Positions 26,908 to 37,846 of a stretch of 64,000 nt of DNA are shown one piece after another. The stretch spans positions 4,588,001-4,652,000 of the forward strand of contig NC_085110.1 in assembly GCF_030269925.1 (NCBI RefSeq), written 5' to 3'. A model generated the notes under the pieces. It was not told where the DNA came from. It searched no databases and saw only the letters and a list, made by a program, of their open reading frames with translations. A program made the position numbers and the translations under genes. This DNA comes from Bombyx mori (lineage: Eukaryota > Arthropoda > Insecta > Lepidoptera > Bombycidae). Positions within the stretch are counted from its first letter, which is position 1. Every line of letters begins with the position of its first letter.

Positions 26908-27118
26908 TAAACCACCACCCTGCCTATTTCTGCCGTGAAGCAGTAATGCGTTTCGGTTTGAAGGGTGGGGCAGCCGTTGTAACTATACTTGAGACCTTAG
27001 AACTTACATCTCAAGGTGGGTGGCGCATTTACGTTCTGGATGTCTATGTGCTCCAGTAGGTAACCATTTAACACCAGGTGGGCTGTGAGCTCGTCCACCC
27101 ATCTAAGCAATAAAAAAA
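26908..27118 (+). repeat. LINE-3'-end-like repeat, family B
   Basis: A copy missing the first ~30 bp, from ACCACCACCCTGCCTATTTC to the CTAAGCAATAAAA tail. Confidence 0.75.
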
Positions 27119-27119
27119 A

Positions 27120-28165
27120 CCATTAAAATATAGCTATAACTTTTGCGATTAAGAAATAAAACAAAGTGCCGAATAGAAATTAATATTATTTTGTACCTAC
27201 AGCAAAAACAACTACCTAGACAATGAGCGGACATTATGCGCGTCAACAATTTACCATCTGGTTATTGAACAATATAAACCTTTTTGTCTATATCAATACC
27301 GAAGTTTGAAACTTGATGAGTTTTAAAATTAATTAGGTAACCTTGGCTCTACACTTCGGTTCACGATAGAAGCACCTGCGTCCGTTCTAACATAATCAGA
27401 TAAAAGGTCGTTTAATAACTAAAATAGGGACACACTTGTTTTATCTTTGATGAAAACTATTAATACTGTACCTATTAATTGTTATCTCACCTTCATAACG
27501 AGTGGTTTCGAAATACTGACACTTATCGGCATTTAATATTCAGCCAAGGCTGTGTCGACAGCGTATGTTGTTTTTTGTTTATTGTTATGCATAGATGAAC
27601 AAACTATGTCGATGGCAAAAAGTCACGGTGTCGCAGTCCGAGCAGATTTGTACGTACGATGAATAAGGTATACATGTCGCCAAGGGTAAAGAACAACAGC
27701 GTCACATTATAAGACTTGGGGGTGAAGAGGATAGATTGACGAAACAACTCATGGTCAAACTGGTCTTAAATGGATACCAAATCACATCGATACCACAATA
27801 CGAATGCTATCACAACCATGACATGATCACTTCACAGCAAAGAGACAGTGGTGGTAAGAATTCGTGCGTGCTCACGATCGATTCTGCCCCGAGTGATTTA
27901 CATACAATTCTGTTAACATTTATGTTATACCGTCATACTAGAAGCGGCTTGTGTTTTTGCCCAAAAAATTTATTCCAATTTGACTTCTGAGAGGTTCAGC
28001 TGTTGGGGTCCTACAGCTACAACTTTCTAATAATTCCAATAAGTAAATTTTGAAATTAATCGAATAAATAATGCAATTACATAATAAAAAATATTTAAAT
28101 AATAACGTAATTTTGTTTAATAACAGTAGTAAACATGATAAAGAAACGCTTAAGCGCAGCAGCTT
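27120..28165. other. intergenic DNA upstream of the lipase gene
   Basis: An 84-codon open frame at 27736-27990 has no recognisable domain and no supporting context, so I do not call it. Nothing else is evident. Confidence 0.4.
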
Positions 28166-28168
28166 GTC

Positions 28169-28228
28169 TTATCTTTATCAATAAGTGATGATATATCTCT
28201 TGTGAAAGAATCCGATACATTTCAGTCA
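28169..28228 (+). promoter_or_regulatory. lipase core promoter with GATA sites
   Basis: TTCAGTCA (28221-28228) matches the arthropod TCAGT initiator, and GATATAT (about 28190-28196) sits roughly 30 bp upstream as a TATA-like element. Clustered GATA-factor sites (TTATCT at 28169, TTATCA at 28176) lie just before. This leaves a 5' UTR of about 55 nt before ATG 28279. GATA clusters are common in insect gut and fat-body genes; use here is inference. Confidence 0.5.
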
Positions 28229-28278
28229 ATCGACCACAGATCGCCTGGATTGTAGTTGGCTCGTAGTACCACTAAACC

Positions 28279-31200
28279 ATGTTTAGATATTTTATAACGA
28301 CAATCTTAGTTTTCTCTTCTAATTACTGCTATGCAGAAATATCAGATGAAATCTTTTATAGAAATATTCAGAGGATCACTGATCCAAGTATACTGGAAGA
28401 TGCGCGTTTAGATACGGTAAGTTTACAAACATCCCTTCTACAGAATCAGATGTGAGTTACAAACTTATATGTTAACATTGCATAATATATTTGCCCTATT
28501 GATCTGATCACAAAGGAGTAAAAAATTCTGATTTTTTTTTATTTTTGTTGTAATTGTTTTCTGTAAATTAAATAACAATAAGTATATTTTGAACTAATTA
28601 TATATGATCATAAAATATATAATATACATTTTAAAATCTAGTGTTGTTTTCTCAAATTTAAAGCCTAGCTTGAGACTATGACTTTATTTATTAATTAATT
28701 TGCGAGTATATTTTACATAATATAATATTACGTTTTTCGAACTGGGCGCTAAAAAGGTATTGCACCGCGGGCGCGAATTAAGATCGTTACGCCATTGGTT
28801 TGGAGTCAATATTTTTGAAAGATGGGTATTCTGTTTACGTTTTTTTACTTTAATAAATTTTCAGGTTGGGACTGTTAATTATGGAATGTTTATTTTATTC
28901 TAATACATAAAAACATATCCAGTTCCCAATTCAAATCTTCAGAATTATTCTACTTCATTCTATCGCAGACTAAATTCCATAGATGTGTATGTTCGTTTGT
29001 TAGCTCGATGTTAGTTCGATGTTAGCATCACATTTCGAGTTTCGTTTCCGTTTCGTCGCATTTCATAAGGGTGAAACAAATTTCGTAAAATTTAAATGTA
29101 CCTAATTGTATTGGCTAGATATTTAATTTCAGTTAAACAAAGCCTGTTTCTTTCGAAACATTTCAGACCTCTAATCACAAAATGAACAAAATTTGTATTT
29201 ATTTTCTAATGTATACATCTATAACGAAAGTACATGCGCGCTTGCTATTTCAAAGGGGAAACTACACGAATTTCCTGCCGCGTTAGGAGGAGAAATCTCA
29301 CAGCCCCGATCACCCTTTGGCCAACCTATTTCCTGGGCCAGGAAGGTCAAGTACTTTGGATTCACCCTGGATGTATCCAAGACATTCTGCCCGCATATTA
29401 AAACAGTTCGCGACCGTGCCGCGTTTATTCTCGACAAACTTTACCCCATGATATATAAGCGAAGTAAAATGTCCCTTCGGAACAAGGTGACACTTTACAA
29501 AACTTGCATAAGACCCGTCATGACTTACGCGAGTGTGGTGTTCGCTCACGCGGCCCGCACACACATAGTAATCCTCCAATCCCTACAATCCCGCTTTTGC
29601 AGGTTCCGCAGTTTCCGTGGACCTGGGCCTCGAATCGATCCGCAAACACATGAAGTCAGCGTCGGAACGCCACTTCAATAGGGTTAGGCGTCATGATAAT
29701 TGCCTTATCGTTGCCGCTGACTACTCCCCGAATCCTGATCACACAGGAGCGAGTCACCGTCATCGCCCTAGACACGTCCTTACGGATTCATCTGATCCAA
29801 TAACTCTTGCATTAGATCCCTTCAGCTCCAACACTAGGAGCAGGCTAAGGGATCCCACTAACCGTGCAACCGTGCAACCTAACCCATGCATCAGCCCGCT
29901 GAGTTTGTCGCTGGATCTTCTCAGCGGGTGTCGATTCCGATACGGTAGTAGATTCATTCGCGAAGCATCTGCTCTTGAGTTGTTAGGTCCCCTCGGAGGC
30001 GCTCGGGCAGCTGTTAGCCAATCCCACCCCTCTTGGCTGAGCCTTTGCTCACCCACCTGTCTTGGTGAAAATGGAAAGGCCTCCGGGCCACCAGTAATCT
30101 TTCAATCATAAAAATAAAACATTCAGCGCGATTGTACATACATACCTAAGCGCGAAATCCGTAGGCAAAGTAAAAAATAAACACATGAATCTAGGGTATC
30201 TTTTGAAAAATTTGTTTTTGTTTGAGTTTGTGGCAGAACGACAGTGTTTTCAGATCTGAACCTTTTTTTCTTCTTTGCAATCCGCTGGTAGCTTAAGTGG
30301 CTATTTCAGCTACGCCCGGACGGATAGGTGAGCTTACCGGCTCAACCTGAGAGAATTTACTAACGCTATCCTAGCAATGGCAGTGCTTCGTAGAATCCAC
30401 CCTCGGAACGGAATCGCAACCCACTGAGAAGATCCGGAAAAAAACTCAGTGCGGTGTATCTATGAGTTAGTTCGCTCGTCGAACTCTTGGTCGTGATCGA
30501 CGAGTTCGAAGAGGAAATCAAAACCAGTAGTTATAACTAATTAGCGGCTTTTGATTATTTAAATAAAGCCTTCAAAACGTACACCATCTTAGTCGCATCA
30601 AATATTAAATTATTATGTAGTTTTCAATTCACGTTAGGGCCAATGAGTGGGGCTAAAGCTTATTTTAAAACGCGATTAACAACGAGCACTTCAAAACAGT
30701 TAACAAATCGATCACCTAGCGCAAATGTATCTAGGTGAAAAGGCTGCCTTATGTTACACATCTATTCTGTTTGAGGCCATTATTATTTTTGATTAATTAT
30801 ACTTTATGTTATCATATTCTACCGTTTATTCACAGAGACGATATTATTAGAAGATATTCTCTTAGAGATGGTACGTTCCTGTCCTTTTACCTTCAAATCT
30901 CTGGTATAATGGTTTTGGAGCAATCATCCTCCCACGAAACTCTAGAAGTAACTTTCCCTATCGATATTTTCGGAATGCTGTGACATGTTTTTCGTCTAAG
31001 TAGGCTCAACAGAGTACTTTAAAATAGACAGAGACACGACGGTGCCTCTGACATTTTTGGAACCCGTGGGTGGCAGTGAGCTCTGACACCAATGACCATG
31101 AAGATGGGAACATTGCGTCCACGTCGGACTGCTAAGACCAAACTAATTTACTAGTACCTAAAAATACGTCTTAGTGTCATCGTGCACAAATGGGCAGGAC

Positions 31201-34200
31201 GCCTCGTGTCCCTTTTTCTAAGTAATTCTACGAGGAAGGCCTACAATCATATTATTAAAAATATTGAAAATATTTACAAAATTAGGGACTGGTGTTAGGA
31301 TTTAATGTGAACCACTATAAGTTGAGAGGTGTTCTACCTAAAAAAATACGAAACCTATCCACGGTACAGGTTTAAGTCAATAAAATATATCAAATAACTA
31401 ATGTAAATGTCTTTCAACGCAGTTCACATTAATCCGTAAATACGGCTACCCGTGCGAAATACACAGAGTATACACAGAAGATGGATACATATTGGAAATG
31501 CATAGAGTACCTAACGGCAAATACAACGCGAAAAAAGGCCCCAAGCCGGTTGTGCTCCTACAGCATGGACTACTGTCGTCCTCTGCGGAATGGGTGCTTA
31601 TGACCCCCGGGAAAGGTTTAGGTAAGTTTTCATAGCACGTAAGCTTTCCAATAAATTTGTTAATAAACTATTTTCACATTTTGAAGACTATATTAATAAA
31701 TAGTACGTGTTTCTAAAGCACTTATTCGGAAAATAACTAACGATTTAGATATAACTATTATCAAACTATAATTTAAATAATATCAACTCCAGAACAAAAA
31801 TAGTTTCGTATACAATGTTATGTTTACCGTTTCTTAGTTTTTCGTAATTATTTTCAGCATACATCTTAGCTGAAATCGGATATGACGTCTGGATGGGAAA
31901 CGCTAGAGGAAACACGTATTCTCGTCATCACAAATCCTTAGTGGCCACTTCCTCGGAGTTTTGGAAATTCAGCTGGCACGAAATAGGTTACTACGACCTG
32001 CCCGCAATGATAGACTACGTCATCAAAGAAACCGGTGCACCTAAAATTCAGTATATTGGATTCTCTCAGGGCACCACAGTGTTCTGGGTGATGACGTCCA
32101 CTCGGCCGGAATACAACGACAAGGTTTCGGCTATGCAAGCTTTAGCCCCGGTCGTGTATCTACGAAACGTGAGGAGCCCTCTTGTGAAGGCCATTGCTCC
32201 ATTTACGAACACTTTGGAAGTTAGTTAATCCTCTTGTACTTCTAATTTATTATAACAAATACTCAACGCAATTGAATTATTCAAATCAAAATTGTCATAC
32301 GACGTTAGCCCATTTGTTTTGGTACCTTCAAACAGCTACGTGTATTACAGCTGTAAAAGTTTTCTTTGTTGACTCGCCGTGCCCTGATCTAGTCTTTACA
32401 GCTCAGGGCACATTAGCAGCTATAAGTGATTATTAGAGTCTACAGACTTCAAGCAGCTGTGAATTAAGCTACTGATCTCGATGCTATTGAAACTACAGTG
32501 CTAAATTGAAAGGCACATATTACGCAAAAATAGGAAGGTAGTAGCGTAGTTTTGCTGGTGTCGTACCGGTGGGCAGAACCACTAGGGCTATTTCTGCTGC
32601 AAATCAGTAATACCGGTTTGATGGGTGGGTTCAGCCGTTATACAATACAATTGAAGACAAAGACTCTTATCTTAAGATTGGTGGCTTTTGAGATTGCAGA
32701 TTGGCAAGTTCACGGCGTGATACCGATAGGCTCTGGTAGCCAGCTAACACGAAAAATCCAACTCTGAAATACTGTTGATAGGAATTATAGGAATAATTAT
32801 AAGAAACCGTACCATAACAGTATCTAATGCTGAGAACTCATGATCGAAAAGAAGTTTCTAGTACTAACTTGAGGAAGCCACGGTCGCATACACATATTTT
32901 CGGATCAACAGCTGGTCAGACGATTAATGTACAATCCTCTAGTCACAAAATCGTTTTAGTTATTACACTGTTTTCAATTTTGCAGATAATATTCAAGTTA
33001 TTAGGAAAAAACGAGCTATTACCGAACGGCAAAATTAACGAACTTGCCGGACAAACTGTATGTGTTGAGGAAGCTATCACGCAGTTCCTTTGTACGAATC
33101 TACTGTTCCTAGTCTGTGGTTTCAACGAGGAGCAATTGAATAAAGTAAGTAAATTTTATAGTGTAGTGTATCTAGGCTTGGAAGCCTTTTAAAGAATCCA
33201 AATTAGATACCAACCAAATCGTTCCGATCAATACCAGTCTAGAATAGGGATCGCAGCGCATAAAATAAAACTTCCAGTGTTCCAAATTCTTCTGTTATAA
33301 TAATAATTAAAAATTAATTAACACTTTATTACGCCCTGCTCATTTTTTTAACCATCTCCCTTTTTCTCTGTCATTCTCAAATCTCTAATAGTTTTTTCTC
33401 TAATAGTCAACCTGTACTATCTGTTATTTGGAAGAGTACCACTAACAGCCTGGCCACGGGACATTCGCCGATACGAATATTCGCGCGGTGCGAACGGCGA
33501 AGCGTCTAGCGACTAAAATAAGCGCATAGAAATGTACCTAACAAGCCACGCGCACCGGCGACCGGCGAAGCGACCGGCGAAATGTACCGAGCGAATCGCG
33601 CGATGCGGCGGGCGAGCAAAACAAATGCATGAATACGGACGGCGCGAGCCACGGAGTCGAGCGGTAGTCGCGGCGAATAGTACAGTGATTAAATGAGTTT
33701 AGTTGTTTTCGCCGCGAAAAATTAACGCCGAAATTTTTATATTTTATATTTTTTATTAATTTTTTTTTTTATATTTTTAAACTCGTCGTGGCCGAACGGG
33801 TAAGACGTCCGGTGTTGAGCGATGCACCGGTAGTCGAATATCAGGCGGGTACCAATTTTTGAAATGAAATACGTACTCAACAAATTTTAATATTCACGAT
33901 TGATTTCCACGGTGAAGGAATAACATCGTGTAATAAAAATGAAACCCTCAAAATTATAATTTACGTAATTACTGGGGGTAGGACCTCTTGTGAGTCCGCG
34001 CGGGTGGGTACCACCACCCTGCCTGTTTCTGCCGTGAAGTAGTAATGCGTTTCGGTTTGAAGGGTGGGGCAGCCATTGTAACTATACTTGAGACCTTAGA
34101 ACTTATATCTCAAGGTGGGTGGCGCATTTACGTTGTGGATGTCTATGGGCTTCAGTAACCACTTAACACAAGGTGGACTGTGAGCTCATCCACCCATCTA

Positions 34201-34982
34201 AGCAATAAAAAATATATATAGCTGAAATACTAGCTAGACCTGCTATTTGGAAGTCTAGCCACCCAAAGTATTTCTCGTACTTCTTGTGGAATTCTCCATC
34301 TATAGGTATACTCCGATTCTTATTCAAATCATGTACATCACAATCTTTTCCAAATAATAGGTCCTGAACCAAAAAACTATTAATTTGTAAGCAATATCGA
34401 GATAATTTCGATATAGACATTTCGCTGTCGGACTTCCTTATTAGTCGCGGCGGCGAACGTGAGTACCCGTGGCCTGCAAACGGTGCTGCGCGAATGGTCG
34501 CCTCGTCCACCGCTTCGCTGTTCGCACCGCCGATCCCCGTGGCCAGGCCGTAAGGTGAATTAGTTCATTGCGAATTAACTTTTCGTGTCTTCTCATTACA
34601 GACAATGCTGCCAGTAGTGATGGGTCACACTCCAGCGGGCTCATCCACAAGGCAATTCGTACATTTCGGTCAGATTTACAAATCCGATGAGTTCTTACAA
34701 TTCAATCACGGGTGGATAAAGAACAAATTCGTTTACGGTACATTTAGACCGCCCGCATACAATCTGAGCGCGATTCGGACACCTGCATTCCTTCACTACG
34801 CTGACAACGACTGGTTGTCGACACCGAATGACGTCCATAGACTATCAAGATCCTTGAAATCCGTCGTCGGCAAGTTCAAAGTACCCATGCCAGAATTCAA
34901 TCATTTAGATTTCGTTTTTGCCATCAACGCAACGAATTACATATACTCTAGATTAATAAACATAATGGAACAGTTCAAGTAG
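28279..34982 (+). CDS. secreted acid lipase (lipase 3 / gastric-lysosomal type), 5 exons
   Basis: An alpha/beta-hydrolase of the neutral/acid lipase family that cleaves fatty-acyl esters. Exons: 28279-28416, 31423-31621, 31858-32219, 32986-33144, 34602-34982, giving 412 codons plus stop, the usual length for the family. Residues 1-19 are a hydrophobic signal peptide ending near CYA. The oxyanion region reads LQHGLLSSSAEWV. The nucleophile is Ser182 in GFSQG, the likely acid Asp356 in DNDWL, and His387 in FNHLDF; the catalytic triad is therefore intact. The cap region spans exons 3-5. It is expected to be secreted into gut lumen or haemolymph, or routed to lysosomes. AATAAA at 35010-35015, 27 nt after the stop, is a good poly-A signal. 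Introns 1 and 4 are swollen by transposons. No nearby paralogue was seen, although this family often occurs in clusters. Confidence 0.93.
29230..30112 (+). mobile_element. 5'-truncated jockey-type LINE with frameshift, in lipase intron 1
   Basis: The end of a reverse-transcriptase ORF: VKYFGFTLDVSKTF, then RNKVTLYKTCIRPVMTYASV, the C-terminal part of an insect non-LTR element. The frame shifts near 29617, where the continuation DLGLESIRKHMKSASERHF moves to another frame, so the copy is dead. Its 3' part (29890-29970) resembles the core of the family C SINE, and it ends in an A-rich tail near 30100. Confidence 0.8.
30283..30480 (-). repeat. Bm1-like SINE (family C)
   Basis: An inverted copy: GCTACGCCCGGACGG, ACCTGAGAGAATTTACTAA and GATCCGG with AACTCAGTG, in lipase intron 1. 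Confidence 0.65.
32553..32766 (+). repeat. diverged family B repeat in lipase intron 3
   Basis: It retains the block order GGTGGG, GGCTATTTCTGCTG, GGTTTGATGGGTGGG and AGCTAACAC with many changes. An old copy. Confidence 0.45.
33780..33945 (+). repeat. second tRNA-like SINE
   Basis: CGTCGTGGCCGAACGGGTAA followed by GACGTCCGGT resembles a tRNA D-arm/A-box region. The B box is poor. The body (CACGGTGAAGGAATAACATC) has a decayed relative near 13600-13660. Confidence 0.45.
33973..34208 (+). repeat. LINE-3'-end-like repeat, family B
   Basis: A near-complete copy from GGGGGTAGGACCTCTTGTGA to CATCTAAGCAATAAAA, nested inside the Harbinger-like element. Confidence 0.75.
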
Positions 34983-35059
34983 ACAGTGAATCTTCAATCT
35001 ATACATATGAATAAAATTGGAGTGTCTTTTTGTGATATTGAAATAACCGCTTTTTACTA

Positions 35060-35355
35060 CATGCATATGAATATACTATATACGGTACATACACCAAAAT
35101 AACATTTTTTACAATTTTTCTCTGTCTGTCAGTCTGTTTGTTCCGGCCAATCTCTGAAACGGCTGGACCGATTTTGATGAGACTTTCACTGATAGGTAGC
35201 TGATGATATAGGGAGTAACTTAGGCTACTTTTTTTAGACTAGCTTCGCCCCGCGGCGTCACCCGCGGTACAACAATAATCGCAGGTAACACGCGAGACTC
35301 AGCTATCAATAATAAAATTTAATGTTTCCGAAGCGTAGCGAGGGCGGGTCGCTAG
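35060..35355 (+). mobile_element. Helitron-like repeat (family F)
   Basis: It shares its full length with 56240-56512: TATACGGTACATACACCAAA, CTGAAACGGCTGGACCGATT, and the end AGCGAGGGCGGGTCGCTAG. It lacks inverted ends and poly-A, and the CTAGT-type end suggests a Helitron. Tentative. Confidence 0.5.
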
Positions 35356-35356
35356 T

Positions 35357-35631
35357 TATAAATAAATAAATAAATAAATATTTACTAACAATCACGCCTC
35401 GTTAACTGGTCCCGTGATAAGTTCGTAAAGAACTTGTGTTACAGGTACCAGATAACGGAAATAAATGTAAGATTTTTATTATACACATACATATTATTAT
35501 ATTTAATATACATCCATAACCCTGGAAAAGACATTTTATATTTTTCATATCAATATCTTCCCTTGGCGGGATTTGAACCCGCGACCCCCTTGTGTAGTGA
35601 CCATGTCACTTACCACTACACCAGACGGCCG
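35357..35631 (-). repeat. tRNA-derived SINE, inverted copy
   Basis: The same family as 2001-2262, with the tail (ATAAATAAATAAATAAAT) on the left and the tRNA-like head (GGCGGGATTTGAACCCGCG) on the right. Confidence 0.75.
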
Positions 35632-36014
35632 TTAAAGCTAGTTGATAATATTAAAAGCAATTTTACGGTTTCCATGACAACAGACTACGACATCTACGAC
35701 TCGCAAAAACCGAAGAAAATACTGTTATTTAAATATATATTTTTTATTGACTAAACAAAAAAACATTGACGAATTAAATTGATATGTTTTATATTCGGGC
35801 TTTTATTGCTGTACAATTACATTTAAATCTTTCATTGATACCTGTGGAATATAAAGCAAAATTATTAGTGTCCGACCGCTGTAACGTTTTTCGAGTAGCG
35901 TGATATTTTCTTTATGTTTAAGTAGCCACTTATGCTACCACTGAATATGTAGGAAAAAACATCTGTTTCATTTTAATAAGATCTTGAATTATGATCATGA
36001 TCTAAATACATATA

Positions 36015-37312
36015 CTTAGTCTGGCCATAAATACTGTTACAATTAAAAATAAACAAAATATTACATTTGAATTTGGAATCTGTCATTTTTATATGATTGC
36101 TCATTGAGTTTTCTCAATTTGGCGCCAATACATTGTACAATATTTTGCGATATTAAAATGGAGTGGGGTGATAAAGAGAACCGAATTGCTGTGATTGCAT
36201 TACACAAAGTAGGTATGGAGCCAAATGCAATTTTTAAAACTCTCCATACGCTTGGTATTAGTAAAATGTTTGTGTACCGGGCTATTAATAAGTGCAATGA
36301 GACTTCCTCTGTTTGTGACAGAAAAAGATCTGGCCGTCCACGTAGTGTTCGTATGAAAAAGGTGGTCAAAGCAGTAAGGGAAAGAATTCGAAGAAATCCT
36401 GTCCGAAAGCAAAAGATTTTATCTCGGGAGATGAAGAAAGCAACTAAAACCATGTCGCGTATTTTAAAAGATGACTTAGGACTTGCAGCCTATAAGAGAC
36501 GTACTGGTCATTTCTTAACTTAATTTAAAAGAGAATAGGGTGGTAAAATCGAAACAACTACTGAAGCGGTACGCAAAGGGAGGTCATAGAAAAATTTTGT
36601 TTACGGATGAGAAATTTTTTACAATTGAGCAACATTTTAACAAACAAAATGACCGTATTTCTGCTCAAAGCTCTAAGGAAGCTTCCCAATTAGTCGACAG
36701 AGTGAAACGTGGGCACTATCCGACTTCAGTGATGGTTAGGTGGGTTATTAGCTATGAAGGAGTGACTGGGCCATACTTTTGTGAAAAAGGTAACAAAACA
36801 TCGGCACAAGTGTATCAAGATACCTTTCTTGAGAAGGTAGTGAAGCCCCTTAACAACACCATGTCCAATAATCAAGAATGGTCTTTCCAGCAAGACTCGG
36901 CGCCAGGTCATAAAGCTCGGTCTACGCAGTCTTGGTTGGAAACGAACGTTTCGGACTTCATCAGAGCTGAAGACTGGCTGTCGTCTAGTCCCGATCTTAA
37001 TCCGCTGGATTATGATTTATGGCCAGTTTTAGAGAGTACGGCTTGCTCTAAACGCCATGATAATTTGGAGTCTCTAAAACAATCCGTACGATTGGCAGTG
37101 GAAAATTTTCCCATGGAAAGAGTGCGTGCTTCTATTGATAACTGGCCTCAACGTTTAAATTACTGTATTGCAGCCAACGGAGACCACTGCGAATAAGCTT
37201 TTTATACTTTAAATTGTTTTATATTTATGTATTAAACTAACACACTGTAAAAGTAATAAATGTTATTTGCCATAGATTTTTCCTTTGTAACAGTATTTAT
37301 GGCCAGACTAAG
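36015..37312 (+). mobile_element. maT-type mariner (DD37D) with perfect 28-bp inverted repeats
   Basis: The terminal repeats 36015-36042 and 37285-37312 are identical in inverse orientation, starting CTTAGTCTGGCCATAAATAC, and are flanked by TA dinucleotides (36013-36014, 37313-37314), the mariner target duplication. The 1298-bp length fits the group. Intact ends suggest a young copy. Confidence 0.9.
36104..37196 (+). pseudogene. maT mariner transposase, broken by one frameshift
   Basis: A Tc1/mariner cut-and-paste transposase. The first part (to 36523) has a paired helix-turn-helix DNA-binding region and the hinge-like KRSGRPRSVR. The second part continues in another frame from about 36525, with catalytic Asp in FTDEKFF, Asp in QQDSAPGH, and a third Asp in NPLDYDLW; 37 residues separate the last two, which defines the DD37D (maT) group. 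All three catalytic residues remain. The likely start is the internal ATG at 36158 (MEWGDKENR). The break is an indel of one or two bases near 36515-36525. No other stop is seen. Confidence 0.88.
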
Positions 37313-37394
37313 TATACGTTACATAGGTACCATGCACCGGATGCAGTCATTCAAAAATAGCATAGAACCCTACTTCTATCGTAGTAGTAGTACC

Positions 37395-37565
37395 AACAAT
37401 TAATTTCCCTAACTTACGTTTTGAAGAGTAGGATCATGGACATAAATCTATCCTACAATTGTGACTAAAATCTCATCTTGTGAGATTTATGGGCTCCGGT
37501 AAACACATTATGCCCGATAGACCGTGAGCTCGATGACTGTGATCTATTTATGCAATAAAAATAAA
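37395..37565 (+). repeat. diverged family B repeat
   Basis: The 3' half of family B in decayed form: TTTATGGGCTCCGGTAAACAC and the GCAATAAAAATAAA tail. Confidence 0.4.
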
Positions 37566-37654
37566 TTAATACAAGCTTCAATCTGATGCTGCAAGGTGAG
37601 TGGCCATGTTCACGTGGCGATCTATGTATCAGCACAATAAATTTTTAACACCCT

Positions 37655-37785
37655 AGAGCGAGTTTTTTAACGTTCTCGATAGCGTAAAAGTTAACTCAAA
37701 TTTGTATAGAGTTGGAACGTTTTCCTACATTTGCCGCTAGGGGCGCTGTTACAACTGCATACAAATTCGCACTAAGCACACAGGT
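37655..37785. mobile_element. MITE (family D), short copy
   Basis: The left end GCGAGTTTTTTAACGTTCTC is intact. The right inverted repeat is mostly missing and only TTCGCACTAAGCAC remains. An internal GCTAGGGGCGCTGTT is shared with 38185-38351. Confidence 0.65.
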
Positions 37786-37846
37786 GAGCTTAACATTACG
37801 ACGATACGTCCACAGACAATGGATTACATAATCACGCACTACTTAC

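Larger units (their letters stand above)
33446..34550. mobile_element. Harbinger-like element with nested insertions, in lipase intron 4
   Basis: The ends are CAGCCTGGCCACGGG (33446) and its inverse ending at 34550 with one mismatch, flanked by TAA on both sides (33443-33445 and 34551-34553). A TAA three-base target duplication is typical of PIF/Harbinger elements. The terminal ~250 and ~110 bp are strikingly GC-rich for this window. A tRNA-like SINE (33780 on) and a family B copy (33973-34208) are inserted inside. No transposase is recognisable. Confidence 0.6.

Noticed and set aside
27736..27990. 84-codon plus-strand ORF
   Set aside because: No motif, promoter or splice partner; consistent with chance.
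29760..30056. Minus-strand 98-codon ORF
   Set aside because: Antisense shadow of the LINE 3' region, which is GC-richer and so has few stops.
32827..33192. Stand-alone 121-codon plus-strand ORF
   Set aside because: Only 32986-33144 is coding, as lipase exon 4 with proper splice sites; the rest is intron.
34163..34510. Minus-strand 115-codon ORF in lipase intron 4
   Set aside because: It is built from the edge of a family B repeat and the Harbinger-like element and has no recognisable domain.
35434..35754. Plus-strand 106-codon ORF
   Set aside because: Most of it is the antisense of the tRNA-derived SINE.
36061..36453. Minus-strand 130-codon ORF
   Set aside because: Antisense shadow of the mariner transposase.
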